Assembly (NCBI GenBank): GCA_013396995.1
Contig: VWZP01002845.1
Coordinates: 7,733,736 to 7,797,735 of the forward strand
Origin: Dicaeum eximium
Lineage: Eukaryota; Chordata; Aves; Passeriformes; Dicaeidae
DNA: 64,000 nt
Direction of reading: 5' to 3'
Part shown: one piece after another, positions 29,101 through 40,067 of the stretch
Numbering within the stretch: position 1 is the first letter of the stretch
How the letters are laid out: each line of letters begins with the position of its first letter
Notes under the pieces: generated by a model
Databases searched by the model: none
What the model saw: the letters and a program-made list of their open reading frames with translations, nothing else
What the model was told of the DNA's origin: nothing
Program-made: the position numbers and the translations under genes

Positions 29101-32100
29101 TACACAGTTTTCATTTGAATGTGGTTATTTAATGAGGTAACCAGTTGCCGAATGAAGTATTGCAGCCCTTGAATTTTGTACAAGTAAGAGCAATGATTAT
29201 TGGCCAACTGAGAAATACAAATAGCAACAATGAGTAGGCAGTCGCATCTAAACACTAAGTCCCACCAGATTTAATGACGTAGAATAATTGGGGTTTGAAT
29301 GTATATTCATCATATATCATCTGAATTCTGTGATACTCTAGAATATCAGTTTGGAAGAATTCAAGACTTTTTGCAAGTTTGCAAATAATCTGGAAGACTT
29401 TTCTATCGCCATGCAAATGTTTACTGTAGCAAATCGTCCTGTTAAGCGAGGTAAGTGCAGTACACCTTTTGTATGGGCTTTTTTAAAGGAAAAAAATTAA
29501 TTTTAATTATGGAATTAATGTAAATGAGTTATCCCAAAGTACCACATTGAAGTCCAATATTATATTTGGTTATATATTATATAAAACATATTATATTATA
29601 TTGCTCTGTATTTGGACTTAGTTCTATTTCATGAAAAAATAATAATATAAAGTTTCCAAAATGTTTTCATTTAAAGTTCTAATGTGCTGTCGTATGTGGA
29701 TTAATCACAGCAGACTAATAAACCATAAAATCATGGTTTGGGTTGGAAGGGACCTTTAAAGGTCATTTTTCCAAACCCTCTGCCATAGGCAGGGAACTCT
29801 GTCACTGGATTAGGTTGCTCAAATCCCCACACAACCAGACCTTGAACACTTCCAGTGATGGGACAGCCACAGCTTTGTACGTTTCTTCCTTATGTCCAGA
29901 CTAAATCTACCCTTTTTCAGTTTGAAAGCATTTTGCTTGTCCTGTCACTACAGGCCTTGGTAAAAACTCTCTTATAAGCCCCCTTGATATAGTGAAAGTC
30001 CACAATAATGCCCTGAGGTATCTCTTATTATTATCTCAATAATGCCTTGAGGTACCTCTTCTCCAGGCTAAACAACCCCAACTATCTTGGTCTTTCTTCA
30101 CTGAAGAGGTGCTCCATCCCAAAAATAATCACTTAATTTTTGTGGCCCTCCTCTGGACTCCCTGTCCTCAGGAAGCTGTGTTATGCAATTATGTCTATCA
30201 AAAATAAACAATATCATATAGTGGGGTTTAAAATACAGATTTTGAGGAGGGGAATTGCTTCCTTCCCATATAGGAGAAAGAGGAGCAATGCATCAAAAGT
30301 TTTATGGACGTACAGATGCTTTTTGTTTTAATCCTGAGGTTGTTACTTAGTTGTTACTCTTGAAGGACAAGTCTCATGAGTTATTTCAAAATAGCAACAT
30401 GAAAAGTTCCTAAGGAAATCTGAGGAGGTATTAACATTCATTGAAATTAATATTTGATGGGCTCATGTGAAAAAGATGAGAGATGTGAGAAGACGGAAGG
30501 AGAAATACATATTCTTGAAAGATAAATGTTTGGATGGGATTTGAACCAAGAAAACTGGGGGATTTACAACTTGTGACTTTCATTACTAGTCTGTTTACAC
30601 ACTGAACCTCACTGTAATCGAGAGCAGTCAGCTGCTAAGGTAACTCATGGATGTTACATGCCTATATATCTAATTCTCTCCTGAATCTGGCTGAGTTCTT
30701 TGTCTTGCTCTTTGCATGTGTCTATGTGCGTGTATTCGCACACATATGAACATTTATCTAAAAATAAGACAGTCTTTTAGTCCTTCCTTTTGTTCTAGAC
30801 TTCTTTTTCTTCTAAGTTCACAACTCATCTTTTCTCTCTGATAAGGTGACCCTTCTTTCTTTGAAGATTGTTATGCCCCACTGTTGTAGAAGATCTTCTT
30901 TTATTCATGTTATGTTCAAAGAAACTACAGTGCCACGTCTGGATTTAAATTCAGTTTCAAGAGATGAAACAGTTAACATCTTTTCAAAGGCAAAATTAAG
31001 ACTATTATAAACATCCTATGTTTAATGTCTTTTTCAAGTTGTGATATATCCTTTTACAGAAAGATTTTTAACTTAATTCTATTTAAACAAACTGTGAAAT
31101 AATCAACTACATTTATACAGGAATTGTTGAATGAGACAAAGATGAGAGCTATGTCAGGAATGCTATTCCCTCTAGTAAGCTTCAGAACTAATCATATTTA
31201 TAGCACTATTTATAAACAACACTTGTTTATGAAAGCAGAACTATGTAAATACTGCATTTATGACTTCATTGGACAACTTGCTGTAATAATCTACAAAACT
31301 GCTATACTTCAATAACCTCCAGTTCCTTTCTGAAATTCACATTTCCATGGTGCCTTCTAAAATGCATCCATGTGTTGTGATTGTGCTTGCTATAATAAAC
31401 AATAATCCTTTCGCTCTTACGAGCTGCTGTTCTGTGGCAGTGCCACACACTTCCTCATCTTCCTTGAGCCAAAACTCTGAATTCTGTGCACCACAGGATC
31501 GGAAGTGGGGATAGTGGGTGTTTCTATACTGCACATGGTGGGGTAAAGAGAGCAGAAAAAAGAGCTAAAGATGAAAGTACATTTCCAGAGAGGTATGGCA
31601 GCTCTTTCTGCCACAAATCCTCAGTAACTCTTCAACATCATTTAAGGGGAGGTAGCCAGCTTCTCTCAAAACCAGAACTACAGGTATATAAAGCCATGTG
31701 CTGTAAGCAGTGTGTTGAACATTTGATGGTCTGTGTTTCTGTAGAGTTGCTGAGGAGATTGATTGTTGAGGTGGAGCATATCATACCTACTGTTCTCTGA
31801 GGAGAAGAGTTTTCTTGCAGAACAAATTGTCATGAAACTGGCTTGAGATAAAATGGTAAGGTTTTTTATGAGAGGATAGTGAGGCAAACACTTACCATTC
31901 GTATGAACAGGTAATAGCCAAAAGTATGTAAGTTTTCATCTATTTCCAGCAAAAATTATCACTTGTACTGTTGCTTGAGAAGTAGTGCATTGCTAAAGCT
32001 TATAATAAAATTAATAAAGATAGTGTTACAAAAGAAGAAGCAAGCTCAAGAACTCATGAACTGAGGCCTCCTAATACTTTACTAGCTTACAGATCCCAAA

Positions 32101-32764
32101 TTCTCCAGTTAGGATACCCACAAGCCATTGTAAATTGGACAGAATCCTGCTATTTATACGCTTTCCATTTGCTTTGTAAGTTCAGTCACCTGTGATACAA
32201 TGTTATGTCTTTATTAGCTGAGTTCAAGAGAGCAGTGAAGGTGGCAACAGGACAGGATCTGTCAGATAATGTTTTGGATACCATCTTCAAGATTTTTGAT
32301 CTAGATGGAGATGACTGCCTCAGCCACAGCGAATTTCTTGGAGTCCTGAGGAACCGAATTCATCGAGGTTTGAGGGTAAGCTGACATAATTGTTTGTAAA
32401 TACCACAGATGGTTGCTACAACTCTCTTGTAAATGCTAGTAGAAACACAGGTAGAGTAAATTAATATAAAAATTTTTTTTTTTTAACTGTATAGTCCTTA
32501 TTGCATATGAATCTGCGAGAAGTGCTGCCACTAAGAACTTGTTATATCGCATGTGAACTACGGCAGCAGCAGCAGCACAACATCATATATTGTATTTACA
32601 CAGTCTGGGAATAGGAGTATTTTGTGTAAATGCTAAACACACTCTAACTTTATTAACAGGTACCACAGCAGCAAGGCATTCAAGGTTTCTGGAAGTGTGT
32701 GAAAAAAGAAAGCATTAAAGAAGTCAAAGAACTGTGGAAGCAAACTGGGAAAAGTCCATTTTAA
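2102..32764 (+). CDS. MICU2: MICU2, mitochondrial calcium uptake protein 2 (3' part, eight exons)
   Basis: Spliced coding region in eight exons: 2102-2149, 6146-6228, 12208-12267, 20889-20986, 28887-29058, 29342-29450, 32218-32375 and 32660-32764. Every junction has AG/GT borders and the phases match (2/1, 2/0, 0/0, 0/2, 1/0, 0/1, 2/0, 0/stop). They encode about the last 277 residues of a protein of about 430; the N-terminus and mitochondrial targeting segment lie upstream of the window. Two canonical EF-hand loops are visible: DADGNEQVEKKE in the second exon and DLDGDDCLSHSE in the seventh. The C-terminal segment contains WKCVKKES and ends KSPF-stop. MICU2 pairs with MICU1 in the intermembrane space and helps set the calcium threshold of the MCU uniporter; the C-terminal cysteine is a good candidate for the known intersubunit disulfide. 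MICU2 was chosen over MICU1 and MICU3 from EYLFLLTILT, RFMENLQTEV and the tail. The next gene, ZDHHC20, is also the neighbour in human. Confidence 0.95.
3661..3725. repeat. AT-rich imperfect tandem duplication
   Basis: Just over two copies of an AT-rich 26-30-bp unit of the form GTTAAAAAGTTATTATGTTA and beyond, followed by a partial third copy. It looks like simple replication slippage. Confidence 0.7.
4302..4330. repeat. Perfect 12-bp inverted repeat (hairpin)
   Basis: Arm AAAATTACATTT at 4302-4313 and its exact reverse complement at 4319-4330, with the 5-nt loop ACTGA. Confidence 0.85.
5640..5668. repeat. Perfect 13-bp inverted repeat (hairpin)
   Basis: Arm TTTTTTCAGGAAT at 5640-5652 and its exact reverse complement at 5656-5668, with the 3-nt loop TCT. 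It lies about 480 bp upstream of the MICU2 exon at 6146. Confidence 0.85.
6056..6081. repeat. 13-bp exact tandem duplication
   Basis: TTTTACATTTGAG occurs twice in tandem, 65 bp upstream of a MICU2 exon, within the region where a branch point could lie. Confidence 0.85.
6146..6228 (+). CDS. MICU2: MICU2 coding exon with first EF-hand
   Basis: The exon is 83 nt with acceptor ttgcag and donor gtaggt. It completes the split Lys codon and reads PRTGLQIAFKMLDADGNEQ, then VEKKEFFK. The loop DADGNEQVEKKE has Asp at positions 1 and 3, Asn at 5 and Glu at 12, as expected of a calcium-binding EF-hand. It ends in phase 0. Confidence 0.95.
6618..6695 (+). other. Candidate in-frame cassette exon in MICU2 intron
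   Basis: A 78-nt open segment is bordered by acceptor ttgcag, after a pyrimidine-rich stretch, and by donor gtagat. It is phase 0 at both ends, the same as the junction between the flanking exons, and has no stop codon. It would insert 26 residues (starting KDFYQFTLRRE, ending KLWRRK, rich in Lys and Arg) between EFFK and LQRII. I know of no MICU2 counterpart, so this may be chance. Confidence 0.22.
7306..7883 (-). mobile_element. Solo LTR of an avian endogenous retrovirus, antisense to MICU2
   Basis: About 578 bp that on the minus strand begins TGTGCTGCTTTTGGCTGGGG and ends in GGGTTACATCATAACA, i.e. TG...CA ends. On that strand it has a TATA-like GCATAAAG and a poly(A)-like CTATTAAC region. 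I recognise it as a high-copy LTR of bird, especially songbird, genomes. No internal retroviral genes are next to it, so it is a solo LTR. No clear target-site duplication is visible, and the open frames inside it are LTR artefacts. The family name (ERVL or ERVK) is not assigned. Confidence 0.65.
12208..12267 (+). CDS. MICU2: MICU2 coding exon, linker after first EF-hand
   Basis: The exon is 60 nt with phase 0 at both ends, acceptor acag and donor gtatga. It reads LQRIIGKEDDLKAGDETVLQ. The LQ-I-I-K start matches the MICU2 linker; the second half is poorly conserved. Because it is a symmetric exon, skipping it would keep the frame. Confidence 0.88.
12268..20888 (+). other. MICU2 intron (8.6 kb)
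   Basis: AT-rich intron holding one CR1 fragment at 13069-13331. The end of the intron (about 20575-20630) is very AT-rich. No other gene or RNA is recognised. Confidence 0.85.
13069..13331 (+). mobile_element. CR1 LINE 3' fragment
   Basis: Matches the 3' end of avian CR1: AATGGCCTCAAGTTGCACCA, CAGGCTGCCCAGGGAA, GTGCTGGGTTAATGGTTGGA and the end ATTCTGTGATTCT. It is 5'-truncated, as CR1 insertions normally are, and in the same orientation as MICU2. Confidence 0.9.
20889..20986 (+). CDS. MICU2: MICU2 coding exon, FFGKQGKEKL segment
   Basis: The exon is 98 nt with acceptor tatag, preceded by a (TTG)n and T-rich tract at about 20861-20884, and donor gtattt. It reads ETDLDSCSVNTLLLVHFFGK followed by QGKEKLRFSEFF and two bases of an Arg codon. 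The FFGK-G-KL-F-EF pattern is typical of the pseudo-EF-hand region in MICU proteins. Confidence 0.93.
24122..24155. repeat. Perfect 10-bp inverted repeat
   Basis: Arm GTACTTTTTT at 24122-24131 and its reverse complement at 24146-24155, with a 14-nt loop. Its significance is low in AT-rich DNA. Confidence 0.7.
28614..28737. promoter_or_regulatory. Small intronic CpG cluster
   Basis: I count 13 CpG dinucleotides within 124 bp, in an intron otherwise almost free of CpG. The cluster ends 149 bp before the MICU2 exon at 28887. It could be a small unmethylated regulatory patch, a minor promoter or a GC-rich insertion; nothing in the sequence decides between these. Confidence 0.35.
28887..29058 (+). 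CDS. MICU2: MICU2 coding exon, RFMENLQTEV segment
   Basis: The exon is 172 nt with acceptor ttag and donor gttggt. It reads (R)FMENLQTEVQEMEFVKFSK and continues GLNVMRKEDFAAWLLYFTD to DRIEAGE. This is the helical region between the EF-hands and closely follows vertebrate MICU2. Without splicing, the frame runs on for 19 more codons to a stop at 29116-29118. Confidence 0.95.
29342..29450 (+). CDS. MICU2: MICU2 coding exon, NISLEEFK segment
   Basis: The exon is 109 nt with acceptor ctag and donor gtaagt, after a short 283-bp intron. It reads NISLEEFKTFCKFANNLEDF and then SIAMQMFTVANRPVKR plus one base of an Ala codon. It is the MICU2 segment before the second calcium-binding EF-hand. Confidence 0.95.
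29451..32217 (+). other. MICU2 intron (2.8 kb)
   Basis: AT-rich intron with a CR1 fragment at 29727-30166. No gene or RNA is recognised in the remainder. Confidence 0.85.
29727..30166 (-). mobile_element. CR1 LINE 3' fragment, antisense
   Basis: Begins with AATCATGGTTTGGGTTGGAA, the reverse complement of the CR1 3' end, and continues through GGTTGCTCAAATCC and CTCTTCTCCAGGCTAAACAA to CTCCTCTGGACTC. It is old and diverged, and it carries an internal duplicated segment at 30004-30060. Confidence 0.88.
32218..32375 (+). CDS. MICU2: MICU2 coding exon with second EF-hand
   Basis: The exon is 158 nt with acceptor ttag and donor gtaagc. It completes Ala and reads EFKRAVKVATGQDLSDNVLD, then TIFKIFDLDGDDCLSHSEFL and GVLRNRIHRGLR. 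The loop DLDGDDCLSHSE carries acidic residues at positions 1, 3 and 5 and Glu at 12, so it should bind calcium. Confidence 0.96.
32660..32764 (+). CDS. MICU2: MICU2 terminal coding exon
   Basis: The exon begins after acceptor aacag and encodes 34 residues to the TAA stop at 32762-32764. It reads VPQQQGIQGFWKCVKKESIK, then EVKELWKQTGKSPF. The Cys in FWKCVKK is near the position reported to form a disulfide with MICU1. The lysine-rich tail is typical of MICU2. Confidence 0.95.
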   Translation, partial: VPQQQGIQGFWKCVKKESIKEVKELWKQTGKSPF

Positions 32765-33365
32765 AGCACTCCATTTCTCTTTTGCATAAGTGGTTTTTCT
32801 TTAGGGGAGTTTGTCCTGCTTACATAATAGCTAAATCAAAAATGCCTTTTTGTTTTTGGGTTTTTGTTGGGGTTTTTTTTGGTTTGGTTTTTTTTGGTTA
32901 TAGTTAAAGTTAATTGACCCAGACTCTAATGCAATAATTTTATAATCGTTCCAGTGCAATCAATTTGGCATACAGAACTGATACCACTTTTGACCTCCAT
33001 ACAGAAGTACTCTTGTTCTGGGGAATAGTGTTGTTTACTGCCCTGTGGAGTCTGACCCTGCACTGTAGGATACAGGATGCACAGGATTGAATAATGGCCC
33101 CAGGCAGGAACATGACAGCAGAATCATCTCCTGTTGAAGGAGTGCACATCATCTCAGCCACTAACACAGCAGCTCTCCTTCTCCAGCAAGGGCAGAGGTC
33201 CACAAGGCAAAATCACTTGCACAACACATTTTAAATCAAGTTATCCTAAATCAAAAAGGAAAATTCACACCGTATTAGGGGGATCTGCTCATGAGCTGGT
33301 TCCTGGTGCTTGATTCCACCAGTTCCTGTGTGGATGTCTGGCTTGTCTGCCTTCATGGTGTTAAT

Positions 33366-33371
33366 ATTAAA
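33366..33371 (+). promoter_or_regulatory. Candidate poly(A) signal ATTAAA for MICU2
   Basis: ATTAAA hexamer about 600 bp downstream of the MICU2 stop. It is a weaker variant signal and a possible proximal cleavage site. Confidence 0.3.
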
Positions 33372-33668
33372 CTGGAAATACAAGACTTAAGGCTTGATGC
33401 AGGGTTTAAAAGTTGTACATTGGTCAATGAGTATGCATTGAGTGTCTCAGACCTCTTCCACATAGTATAAATGAGAAGAAAAAAATCCTTATTCCATCAA
33501 ACACAGTGGTAGCTACAATTTGGGTCATTGCTATTTTGCTTTAATTGTATTGCAGAGGATTAATGTGTAACAAGTAGTTGTTTTGTGTTACTAAAGGTTG
33601 TGACAGGAAAACCTGAACTATCTCAGGAACTGAACGTTATAATAAGCCATTGTTGAGGTATCATCTCC

Positions 33669-33674
33669 AATAAA
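33669..33674 (+). promoter_or_regulatory. Candidate poly(A) signal AATAAA for MICU2
   Basis: First canonical AATAAA after the MICU2 stop, about 0.9 kb downstream. Further AATAAA hexamers near 35723 and 35777 could serve longer transcripts, so this assignment is tentative. Confidence 0.4.
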
Positions 33675-36600
33675 AAACCAAATACAAATGTTTATTACTC
33701 CAAATGCAAAGTTAGACCTAAGATCTTAAAACACTTAAAGGAGGAACAAATCAAGACTTAACACTTAGAAATTAGAGATGAACCTTTTTTAGCAATAACA
33801 TTAGGTGCATCTCTTGTACACAGGTGTGCACATTAAATGTTTTGTCATTCTTACTATCCCAGGAATGAGTAGCCAGGTCCAGATCACTCTTCCTGGTTGG
33901 CCACGATACATAGGAGATGGACTTAATGTGTAAAGCTGTCAAGGTTCTTCCTCTTTCCCCCTCTCAGTTCTCTGACTTGTCTTGGCTGGGGTGAAAGCTT
34001 AGCCTTTCAGGACAGGTTTGTGATAACAAAGATAATAGACTCAAAACGTGGACTAGGGAAATGTCTCAAGAAAAATAACCAAAAAATCTCACCACTCAGT
34101 GAGGTAATGTCTATCCATTTTTCACATGACATCAGCTATATTGGCCTCAAAGTTGTAAATAAGCTCAACATGTGGTGCTTGATTGTAATTTCTTTGGGGT
34201 TTGTGAGAAGAGGGGAAATTTCCATGATAGGTAAGACATCGAGGCAGCTCTCACTTGGTGCAGGGACAGGAGAGAATGCACTGGGAAAGCCCAAAGGTCC
34301 TGCCTAAGGAATACTGAGGTTACTGAGTTGGTAGCTGTCACATTTGTGCTGAGGACAAGTCCTAGTGCCTGAGCCTTGGCATAGTGAGCTCTCCTAGAGA
34401 ACACAGTGAGAGGCCAGCAAAGCAACTCCTGTCTCATGGCCTCAGCTTAGAGCTTTAATCTCAAGTGTTAAAATGCTGGTAGTCCTGTCATGGACATGCA
34501 CCCAGAACAAGACCATGCCTGTGGGGATGTCCTGAGACTGTCTGGAAGATCAGGCACCACTGACCATCAAGGATCCCTTTTCCCCCAGGAAAAAATCCAA
34601 ATGAAATTAGGCATGTGGAAAGAATCCAAATGCAGTAAATGCCTCAGCCTCCTGCCCTCCAACTGAGCTCATGGGTGCTATGTGGGCAGCAGGATAGCAG
34701 GTGGCTGGTTTACTTTGTGTGTTTGGAAATTGTTTGTTGCTTCTGGTGGTGGGAGCAAAGGTGGGGCAGTGGGACTGGCACCACAGTACCATGGCCAGCT
34801 GCATTTCACCAAATTATCAAAAAAATGACACTATTGAGAAACAGCTTCCATGGCACAAAAGTGTATGTGTTCACCCAAAGTGTGTTTTGTGCCAGCTCTG
34901 GCTTTAATGCAAGGCTGCCTTTCATTTGTTGCTGTTAATATTTTGGCAAATCATTTTTACTTTGGAATGGAAATTGTTCCCTAGCATTTTATTCTGTGTG
35001 AAGTTAATAGGTTTGTGATGTTTTTTACTGCTTTTGTGGTTTCTTTTGTTTACTAATTACTTCCTTCTTACAAGCTGTTTGGTTTTCTTTTGGAAAAATC
35101 AACTCATTTAGCTTCAGTGTGTATCTAGAAGTTTAATTCCTGAGTGCTCATTTCTATCTGGGTTTGTGCAATCAGCAGTATCTGCTTTCAGGGGGTTCAA
35201 GTTTTATTTTTCAGCAAAAGCTTTGGTGTCAAGTTCAGAGGAAAAGCAAAGAGATATGCTTGGGTTTTATACAAATTTTGTGTCTATTGTAAAAAAAAAA
35301 TTGATTGAAAATTAAAATAGAGTTATGAATTATTTTCAGAAGTTATCCTGAAGCAACTCCTTTAAAGGCCAAGGATGACTTGTATATCAGGCATGAAGAA
35401 TTAGATTCTGAGTTTAATTTTTAAGTTTATTGTTATTTGTCAACTAAAATGCTTTATAAAACAGTCTGAAAATAATCTCTAAATTTTAATATCTTAGGTT
35501 GAAAGATATATATTTAGTTAAACCCTGTTTTTTAAGAAATTCATTATAGTATAAGTCTTTGATGTTTTAGTTCCTTTTAGTCACTGTATGGTATTTGCAG
35601 CCTGTGAGCATTACTCAACAATTTAGTCAAGGTTTATGCCAGCTACCAATCTAAACATACCAATTGTGACTTGTTTTAATGTTTGGAACTCTTCCTCTGA
35701 ACAGAAATGCATAAAAAAGCTAAATAAAATTGACTTTTTTAAAAAATCTACCACATTGGATCTGAATTTTGCATTAAATAAAGATGAACACATTGCACAT
35801 TGCAAAAGTCTCAAAAATTGATACAAGATATTAAAAGGATACACAAAAGCAAGTGCAGTCACCTACAGCATGTAACTCTACAAACTTTTAGTTGTTGTAT
35901 CCCTATAATAACACTTTTTACATTTCTTTATTTGTTTACTTTAAGATAATGTCTAAGAACCATTTATTCTTCATTTCCAAAGGAAGCAAAGGAAAAAATG
36001 CAGTGCAATATACTAGAAGTAACAGAAACTCATTGGTTGTTTCTAGAAATTAATTCTGGTGTCTCAGTTTGTACAAGCCTCTTTCTAAAAGCAGAAGTCC
36101 CTCTGGATTCAAACCAAGTTGGCAGGTTTTAACAAAACAGGAAACAATGAGGAGTACATGTTCCGCATAGCTGAGGAACAACCAGACCATGGACTGTGGT
36201 TTCATGGCACTTCACATGTTCAGTGCATATAACATAAAAAGGATCACTGCCCAATAAAGGGCTAGAATGGTAACAATCCTGTTGCTTAGAGGAAGTATAA
36301 AATTCAGGTATATTGACCACACTTTGACTAAAATATAGAAATGCATCGATAGTCATACATCAAAATCTAAAAATACAGTTTTCTTCTCATGCTGGAGTTC
36401 TCACAGGAGAGGACAAGCATGCCTCATACCTTCAGTTTTAATGTTTCCTATAAAATAGTCACAGCTGGGTCAGGAAACTACTGCAATGCAGGAAAAAACC
36501 TTCAGTGATTCTAAGCAGAAAATATGTGCCCAAATGATGCTGTGGTCATTATTAGTGAGATCCAAGTTACCCTAACAAACAGCTCCTGTAACTCAGTTGG

Positions 36601-37108
36601 TCACAAGGGAAGCATGAAGATGAACATGGTAGATGTAGACACACTCTTCTAGTGCCCAGCTGGCCACAGAAGTTCCTCCTACAGAAGCTGAAGATGTTGT
36701 CCAACAAGAAGCTGAAAGCCCTTTCCAGAACAGAAAACCTGAGACTTGAGCATGCACAAAATTAATCAGCAAACAAGTGCGTGTCTCTTCACTCATTTAT
36801 TTGAATGTTTCCTGTTGCCTTTGTTTATTAAACAATTCCTAGTTGATTCAATAATTTTAAAAAATCGTACAGCATATGTGGAGACAGATTTCCCATTAGG
36901 CTGGTGTTGGCTTAGTTAATAATGTTTCCAGTTCATTAACTGGAGTGCCCTAGCACAGAGCTCTGCTTGCTGCCCTCAGCTGCTGCTCCTGCACACGGGC
37001 ATGGCAGGGAGCCTGCTGGGCACTGCTCACACCTGCATGGGCTTAGCCACAGCACCTCGTGCCCTGAGAAGTAAAAGGCCAGTTTTTCCTTACCTGTGTG
37101 CCCATTGT

Positions 37109-37332
37109 GAGTTTAGATTGGATACTAGGGGAAAATGCTTCAGATAAAGGGTTGTCAAGCACAGGAATAGGCTGCCCAGGGAGGCAGTTGTGTCACCATC
37201 CCTGGAGGTGCTGAAAAGATGTGTAGATGTGGCACTTGGGGACATGGTTTAGTGGTGGTAGATATGGCAGTGCTGGGCTGATGGCTGGACTTGGTGATCT
37301 TGGAAGTCTTTTTAAAATTATTCTGTGATTCT
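37109..37332 (+). mobile_element. CR1 LINE 3' fragment
   Basis: CR1 3' end: AAGGGTTGTCAAGCACAGGA, AGGCTGCCCAGGGAGGCAGT, GACATGGTTTAGTGGTGG and the terminal ATTCTGTGATTCT. Confidence 0.9.
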
Positions 37333-38377
37333 CTTCTGCCTCTGGAAGAAGGCTGGCCTGCCTTTCCAGGCTGACCGAGTGGTGGAAGTGGTGGCCAGAT
37401 TTCAGACATGCAGATTTGAAAAGCTGGAAGGAGGAATATTCCATAGGTAATTCAAAGGGATGTGTGGGAGTTTTTCTCATGGGGTTTCAGATGCAAGCTC
37501 ACTGCTGTGAAACAGCCTTGGAGGGCCTGGCCTTTCTCCATGGACTGCAAAGGTAGCACAGAAGATGAGCCTCACTGGACTAAGTCTGTACTTTGTGAAT
37601 GCCACAAGCACTTTCCTGGAGAAAGGATGTTCTACAGAGGTGTTCTACCACAACCCAATGCCTCAGGTCCACTGCTTTAATGTTAGCCCATGGAGCAACT
37701 GGTAGCTCTAAATCACCCCAAAGAAAACCAATTGGTTTAATTTAAGACTTTTCAATAAAGTGTTTTAAAATTTTCTTCTTTTTTCAGGATACAGATATTT
37801 TGTTTTAAATTATGTGGCCTCTTCCTATGTTTTAATCTACTTTGAAATTGATACTATTGGAATGAGCAGACATTACTGAAAACGTTGTGTACATCTCTTA
37901 AATAATGCACAGAAGGTAATTCCTAGAGCAATGGCAGATGAGTCACAAGGTAGAAGATTACATTCACTATTGAAAAGAAAGGATACCAAAATACAGTGCT
38001 TTGCCACTAATCTTTAGAAAAGGAGACTAATTAAATGATAAGTCCTAAAGTTAAAAGAAGCAATGTTACTAGAAGAAACAGAAAGCTATTAGAATAAATT
38101 AAAATTTTAGAAAACATTAATATCACTGAACAAAAGGATACTAGGTAAGCAAGGACTAAATCAATATGGCTGAAATTAGGGGTTTTTTAATGCTGTTTGA
38201 CCAAAAATGCATCCTCACAATTTATAAATTTGATCCAATGCAGACAAGGTCTGTTAATCACTGGTGGTTGGTGTGTACAAGATTACATGATCTGTACTGG
38301 AATGTGAAGAGCAAATACTTCACATAATCTCAGTTGGTTTTATGTGTACATCAGAAATCAAAGCCTCCAAAAAATTG

Positions 38378-38413
38378 ATTTGTCTCATATTACAAAGAAT
38401 AAATGAGACAAAT
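38378..38413. repeat. Perfect 11-bp inverted repeat
   Basis: Arm ATTTGTCTCAT at 38378-38388 and its reverse complement at 38403-38413, with a 14-nt loop, in intergenic DNA. Confidence 0.75.
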
Positions 38414-39961
38414 TATGATTTTGCGTCAGTCTCCATCTAAGAGGTTGGGTTGCTTCTGCCTGGGGATTGCATGCTCCTGGAATTTAAGATGAGATACTTT
38501 GAGAGGGAAAAAATACAGAAGCAAAATGGAGATAAAATTGGTTTAGATTATAAGATCTAAATAGTAAAGAGAAATTCTGAGTAACAGGAGTGTTTGCAGT
38601 GCCTTGCTCTGGGACCAACATCTGGAAGACTGCAACAGACCCTGACTGGTGCTGAGGCTGCAAAGGGAAATGTTTAACTTCGCTTACACATTTTTAATGC
38701 CTAAAGCAGGTGGGCAACCAGAAGTGGAGGTGTGATGTGGAAATTAAGAGGAGATGCCTTTTTTTTTCTTTATATTTGACAGTCATGGGATCCAATGAGA
38801 GTGTGGTGAGCAGCTATTCCCACAACATGGCATTCTCAGTTGCTCTGCAGCTTCCCAGAGTCTGCTCCAAGTGTCATTTCTTGTCCCTCCCCACAAATGA
38901 GGCAGCAAAGTTCACACAAGCTGCACTGCAGCCATTTGAATCCAAACAGGTGCTCAGCAATTCCTAGCAGAGTTTCCTTCCATCCTGCTTGACTTCTATT
39001 CAAGGAGCTGATTTCTTCTCAAGAGGTCCTTGTAGAGGCATCCCAGGTGGCTTTCAGAAGTGGAAGATGATAGTTCCTGCCAGCTGTGCCAAGGGACTTC
39101 TTGTGCAGCAAAACTCCTCAGTGGGGGACAGTGACAGGGCATAAATAATCCCTCTCTGCCACCTCACAACCTTGGTGTTGTCCTTGTTTAATTCAGCCTC
39201 ACTTCAGTTCCTGTCGTTCTGGAAATGCTGCACGGAAATGTTGCTGGATAGTAGCTGATCAAAAATAGTTGGTCCTGTCCAAGGTTTATGCTGCAGCCAC
39301 TGGCCTTCCATCCTACCCAAGGCATCTGTCTGACCCAGAACTGAAATACCAGCCATGTCAACAGCTTCCAGCCTTGCCAGCATCAGGCTCCATCCAAACC
39401 ACATGCAATGGCTGTTCCTGCAGCTCAGTATGGAGGCAAAAGGGGGGGATGTTAACATACACATGGCTCCACTGGTACCTCTGCAGGTGAACCTGGAGTC
39501 AGCATCAGCAGGGAAGACTGGGATGGGGAGGGTCATGTTAGATCCCCTCACATCTTCCCTAGCATAGTGAACTGTTAGCTGGCTAATCTTTTTATTCATG
39601 GCTGTGCTCCTTAGTCTTCATGTTAGAAATTGTGCTTTTTGTGAAGGGTCATGGGATTTTGTCAGGAAAGCTGGTGGAAGCACAGCCAAGAGGGTGGTCA
39701 ATGCACAGCAACAGCCAGCGACACACTGGACATGCTTGGTAAAAGCAGCCCTTGCATTACTGCATACAGTCTTGCAATCCCCTTCCCTACTGTCCTGATC
39801 CTGCTCCCATACACAGCATGCACAAGCACGCCCATACCCAGAGTTGATCCCAGACTGATCTTCATCTTTCCATGGTCCCTGGGCACATGTCCCTGCTCCA
39901 TAGTTACTCTGTACGTCAGGGCCACAGGTCACTGCTTCATTCCTCTGCTCTGATACCCAGA

Positions 39962-39965
<4 letters not shown>

Positions 39966-39998
<33 letters not shown>
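39966..39998. repeat. (AC)n microsatellite
   Basis: About 16 uninterrupted AC dinucleotides, long enough to be polymorphic. Read on the minus strand it yields a Val-Cys run in an open frame, which is an artefact. Confidence 0.95.
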
Positions 39999-40067
39999 TC
40001 CCACGCCTACAGAGGCTGTGTCTTGGGCATTTGGCCAGGGTGTCCCCTCACTGTTAGCTGTTCGGAG

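Larger units (their letters stand above)
32765..33690 (+). other. MICU2: Probable MICU2 3' UTR
   Basis: Non-coding sequence follows the MICU2 stop. It contains a T/G-rich low-complexity run at about 32848-32897 and two poly(A) signal candidates downstream. The 3' boundary is inferred from the AATAAA at 33669 and could be earlier or later. Confidence 0.5.
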
